Source: Labilithrix sp. (GTDB lineage: Bacteria; Myxococcota_A; Polyangia; Polyangiales; Polyangiaceae). From it: a DNA stretch of 64,000 nt. The stretch spans positions 1 to 64,000 of the forward strand of contig JAHBWE010000011.1 in assembly GCA_019637155.1 (NCBI GenBank), written 5' to 3'. Made by a program: the position numbers and the translations under genes. Positions 61,222-64,000 of this stretch are shown piece by piece; within the stretch, counting starts at the first letter, position 1; every line of letters begins with the position of its first letter. The notes below the pieces were generated by a model. That model saw nothing but the letters and a program-made list of their open reading frames with translations, did no database searches and was not told where the DNA came from.

Positions 61222-62564
61222 GGTCGGAACGATCGGACCAAGACCGCGCGGGCGTGTGCCTCGAGGCCTTCGAGGCGGGCGAAGTCGACGATCGCGGCGG
61301 CGTCCTTCGCGAGCGCTTCGGGCGTGTAGCGGATGATCGAGGTCCGCGCGACGAAGTCGTGCACGCCGAGCGGCGAGCCGAAGCGCACCGCGCCGCCGGT
61401 GGGCAACACGTGGGACGGGCCCGCGACGTAGTCGCCGACTGCCTCCGGCGTCGACCCGCCGACGAAGGCCGCGCCGGCGTGATGGATCGCGTCGAGCAGC
61501 GCGTCGGGCTCGCGGACCTGGAGGCTCAGGTGCTCCGGCGCGATCGTGTTCGCGACCGCGGCGAGCTCGTCGCGCGACGCGACGACGAAGGCCTCACCGT
61601 GACGGCGCAGCGACTCGGCCGCGATCGCGGCGCGCGGGAGATCGGCGAGCTGCGCCTCGAGCGCGGCCCCCACCTGCGTGACGAGGTCGCGCGACGTCGT
61701 CACGAGCAGCGCGTACGCGTCTTCGTCGTGCTCGGCCTGCGAGAGGAGGTCCGCCGCGACGTGGGCCGCGTTCGCGTCTTCATCTGCGACGACGAGGATC
61801 TCGCTCGGCCCCGCGATCGAGTCGATCGACACCGCGCCGTAGACCATGCGCTTGGCGCACGCGACGTACGCGTTGCCGGGGCCGACGATCTTGTCGACGC
61901 GCGGGATCGACTCCGTGCCCCACGCGAGGGCGGCGATCGCCTGCGCGCCGCCGGCGTCGACGACGGCGCTCACGCCGGCGAGGTGCGCGGCCGCGAGGAT
62001 CGCGTCGTCGCTCGCGTCCCCCGCGAGCGGGGTCGCGAGGACGATCTCGGGGACGCCCGCGACCTTCGCCGGGATCGCGCTCATGAGGACGCTCGACGGG
62101 TACCTCGCCTTTCCGCCGGGGGCGTAGACGCCCACGCGCGCGAGCGGGCGGACGCGGAGCCCGAGGTGGCGGCCTCCCTCCTCGACACGGAACCCGGAGC
62201 CCCCGAACATCGCGTCGCGTTCCTTGCGGTGAAACACGGCGATCCGGTCCGCGGCAAGCTCGAGCGCAGCCCGGGCCTCCTTCGGGAGGCGGTCGAGCGC
62301 GTCCCTTCCGCCGATTTCAGAGCGGTGAAGCGCCGCGGGGCGACGGCGCTCGAAGCGCTCCACGTAGCGAAGGACGGCCGCGTCCCCTTCTTTTTTCACG
62401 GCCTCGAGGACCTCGCGCACGGCGGGCTCGACCTTGGCCGAATCGGTTTCGCCCCGCCCCGCGAGGCGCGCAAGGGCTGCGCGAAGCTCCGAATCGTGGG
62501 CGCTCGTCCAGACGCGGAGGCCGAGGGCGGCGAGAACGGCGGGAGCGGCCGGAGGCGAAGGCAT
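61218..62564 (-). CDS. hisD: Histidinol dehydrogenase
   Basis: 448 residues, normal length. Family sequences: RVGVYAPGGKARYPSSVLM, DKIVGPGNAYVACAKRMVYG, VSIDSIAGPSEILVVAD and AEHDEDAYALLVT, which supply zinc and substrate contacts, plus IAPEHLSLQVREPDALL with the catalytic Glu-His. It performs the last two steps of histidine synthesis, oxidising histidinol to histidine with NAD+. No other his gene is in the window, so hisD stands apart from a his operon. It is divergent from the SUKH gene by 66 bp. Confidence 0.95.
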   Translation of the reverse strand: MPSPPAAPAVLAALGLRVWTSAHDSELRAALARLAGRGETDSAKVEPAVREVLEAVKKEGDAAVLRYVERFERRRPAALHRSEIGGRDALDRLPKEARAALELAADRIAVFHRKERDAMFGGSGFRVEEGGRHLGLRVRPLARVGVYAPGGKARYPSSVLMSAIPAKVAGVPEIVLATPLAGDASDDAILAAAHLAGVSAVVDAGGAQAIAALAWGTESIPRVDKIVGPGNAYVACAKRMVYGAVSIDSIAGPSEILVVADEDANAAHVAADLLSQAEHDEDAYALLVTTSRDLVTQVGAALEAQLADLPRAAIAAESLRRHGEAFVVASRDELAAVANTIAPEHLSLQVREPDALLDAIHHAGAAFVGGSTPEAVGDYVAGPSHVLPTGGAVRFGSPLGVHDFVARTSIIRYTPEALAKDAAAIVDFARLEGLEAHARAVLVRSFRP

Positions 62565-62630
62565 AAAGCGGCCTTCCTATACCATTGTGCCGGTGGTAAT
62601 GTGCGTGCCCTTCTCTGAGCGGAGCTTGCT

Positions 62631-63227
62631 GTGGATAGTGATCTGGCGGATGCGGTCGAGGGTCTCAAGACCGTCTTTCAGAAGCGCAAAATCGAAGCTT
62701 CGTGGGGGAAGGCCGATAAAGCGCTCGTCGAAGACCTGAAGAAGAAGCTGCGTGTGCCGCAGCGCTACCGTGCGTTCCTTCTCGGGGCCGATCCGGTCAA
62801 AGTCGAGACGGTCACGCCGGTCGAGAGGGTCCGGCTGTTCTCGTCCACCGAGGTCGAGAAGGCGCAGGACCTCCCGAAGACCTCCCAAGATGGGGGCAGC
62901 GTCCCCGCGGACTGGAAGGCCTCGTGGGTGGTCGTCGGCGAGAGCTCGCTCCTCGGCGATCCCTACTTCCTCGACGTGTCGAAGCTCGATCCGGAGGGAG
63001 ACTGCCCGGTCTACACCGCGATGCGGGGGGAGCCGCGCTGGAACCCGAAGCTCGCGGCGTCGACGTTCGCCCAGTTCCTTCGCATCCTCTCCACCGCGAT
63101 GGAGATCGCGCAGGGCTTCGGCGACGCGATCATGGACGACGAGGACGAGGACAGCTTCCGCGAATCGCTCGGGCCGAAGGTGAAGGTCATCGACGCCGCC
63201 GCCTTGCGCGCGGGTCACTGGACCTGA
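62631..63227 (+). CDS. SMI1/KNR4 (SUKH) family protein
   Basis: 198 residues with GTG at 62631. The SUKH pattern is seen in VEDLKKKLRVPQRYRAFLLG, VERVRLFSSTEVEKAQDLPK and WVVVGESSLLGDPYFLDVSK. The C-terminus ends with helices (FAQFLRILSTAMEIAQGF) and an acidic stretch. SUKH proteins are often immunity factors for contact-dependent toxins, but no toxin gene is adjacent, so a housekeeping regulator of the same fold is equally likely. It is 8 bp before the uracil phosphoribosyltransferase gene, hence probably in its operon. Confidence 0.75.
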   Translation: MDSDLADAVEGLKTVFQKRKIEASWGKADKALVEDLKKKLRVPQRYRAFLLGADPVKVETVTPVERVRLFSSTEVEKAQDLPKTSQDGGSVPADWKASWVVVGESSLLGDPYFLDVSKLDPEGDCPVYTAMRGEPRWNPKLAASTFAQFLRILSTAMEIAQGFGDAIMDDEDEDSFRESLGPKVKVIDAAALRAGHWT

Positions 63228-63235
63228 GCGGCTCG

Positions 63236-64000
63236 ATGGGGGTCGAGTCCGCGTACGCGCAGAGCCGTTACCGCGCGCCCGAGATCGAGCACAAGTACGG
63301 ACCGAACGTCCATCTCCTCGACGATCCGGTGTGCTGGACGCAGCTCGCGCGCCTCTGCGCCCGCGAGACGGTGCAGCCGGAGGTGGGCCAGCTCGTGCGC
63401 GCGCTCTACCAGCGCCTCGCGCAGGTGGTCCTCGCGGCCGAGTTCCCGCGCGAGCGCATCGCGGTCCCGACCCGCATGGTCATCAAGTCGCCGGAGGCGG
63501 TGTACCGCGGCGTCGCGCTCGACGCCTCGACCAACTGCGTGACGGTCGGCATCGCGCGCGCGGGCACGATGCCCTCGCAGGTCGTCTACGATCTCCTGAA
63601 CGAGGTCATCGATCCCGCGGGCGTGCGCCAGGACCACCTCTTCATGTCACGCGCGACCGACGCCGAGGGGAAGGTCATCGGCGCGACGTGGCACGACGCG
63701 AAGATCGGCCGCGACGTCGAGGGGCGCATCCTCTTGATGCCCGATCCGATGGGCGCGACCGGCTCGTCGATCAACAGCGCCATCACGCACTACAAGACGA
63801 AGCTCGAAGGCACGCCGAAGCTCGTCATCACGATGCACCTCATCGTGACGCCGGAGTACATCAAGAACGTCCTCGCCGAGCACCCGGACACCGTCATCTA
63901 CGCGCTCCGCCTCGATCGCGGGCTCTCTCCCTCCAAGGTCCTCTCCACCGTCCCGGGCACGCACTGGGATCAGGAGAAGGGGCTCGACGAGCACCACTAC
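63236..64000 (+). CDS. Uracil phosphoribosyltransferase-like enzyme, truncated by window edge
   Basis: 255 codons from the ATG at 63236 to the end of the window without a stop. Sequence hallmarks: NVHLLDDPVCWTQLARLC at the N-terminus, VALDASTNCVTVGIARAG, the PRPP-binding loop RILLMPDPMGATGSSINSAI and a final WDQEKGLDEHHY where relatives continue with the uracil-binding Gly-rich end. It makes UMP from uracil and PRPP in pyrimidine salvage. It lacks only about ten residues by comparison with relatives. I leave the symbol blank since a paralogue of upp cannot be excluded. Confidence 0.82.
   Translation, partial: MGVESAYAQSRYRAPEIEHKYGPNVHLLDDPVCWTQLARLCARETVQPEVGQLVRALYQRLAQVVLAAEFPRERIAVPTRMVIKSPEAVYRGVALDASTNCVTVGIARAGTMPSQVVYDLLNEVIDPAGVRQDHLFMSRATDAEGKVIGATWHDAKIGRDVEGRILLMPDPMGATGSSINSAITHYKTKLEGTPKLVITMHLIVTPEYIKNVLAEHPDTVIYALRLDRGLSPSKVLSTVPGTHWDQEKGLDEHHY

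Overview
The window is very GC-rich DNA (close to 70% by eye) from a Gram-negative, outer-membrane-bearing bacterium. The best fit is a myxobacterium of the Polyangiales type. Reasons: many secreted lipoproteins with Leu/Ala-x-x-Cys lipoboxes, FHA plus DUF4388 and TPR-bearing sigma-54 activator architectures, DUF2330, DUF3160, DUF4349 and LA_2272-repeat proteins, and a lysine-rich histone-H1-like protein. This is inferred from gene content only. No rRNA, tRNA, CRISPR array, insertion sequence or prophage is visible.

Layout. 0-10 kb: the end of a coiled-coil protein, an SGNH-hydrolase lipoprotein, an HTTM membrane protein with a partner, a cysteine-free rhodanese-like protein, lipoproteins, a DUF3160 protein, a LysR regulator and a NUDIX hydrolase. 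10-21 kb: a minus-strand run with NAD salvage (pncB-nadE), a beta-propeller protein, a lytic transglycosylase, a Gly-rich lipoprotein, a CPBP membrane protein, gltX and DUF2752. 21-36.5 kb: a PiT phosphate transporter with its DUF47 partner, a histone-like protein, a glycosyltransferase, a frameshifted gene, a GNAT-FAD oxidase fusion, a Spy-like protein, a lone CcmB, a 2Fe-2S/FAD oxidoreductase, nadD and a DUF2520 protein. 36.6-45 kb: a plus-strand signalling block made of a 1237-residue TPR/sigma-54 activator, a coupled small lipoprotein with GPLPDPW repeats, and a histidine kinase, beta-barrel and subtilisin-like lipoprotein joined by ATGA overlaps. 45-51 kb: an ECF sigma factor with a membrane partner and a complete TonB system (receptor, lipoprotein, ExbB, ExbD, TonB). 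51-64 kb: a Cys-rich lipoprotein, fhs, an F420-type reductase, a surface-repeat protein, FHA-DUF4388, DUF2330, an SDR enzyme, hisD with a coupled methyltransferase, a SUKH protein and a uracil phosphoribosyltransferase running off the right edge.

Most notable observation. One bipartite motif, CGYTGAAC - 13 nt - NCGGTNAC, occurs with identical spacing in front of the ECF sigma gene (46500-46531), the TonB-receptor operon (51181-51212) and the LA_2272 surface-repeat gene (56754-56785). The geometry (AAC, 16 nt, GT) is that of an ECF promoter. This suggests a small autoregulated envelope regulon: the sigma factor and its membrane partner controlling an energised outer-membrane uptake system and a surface protein. 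A second candidate system is the sigma-54 activator, GPLPDPW lipoprotein, sensor kinase and S8 protease block.
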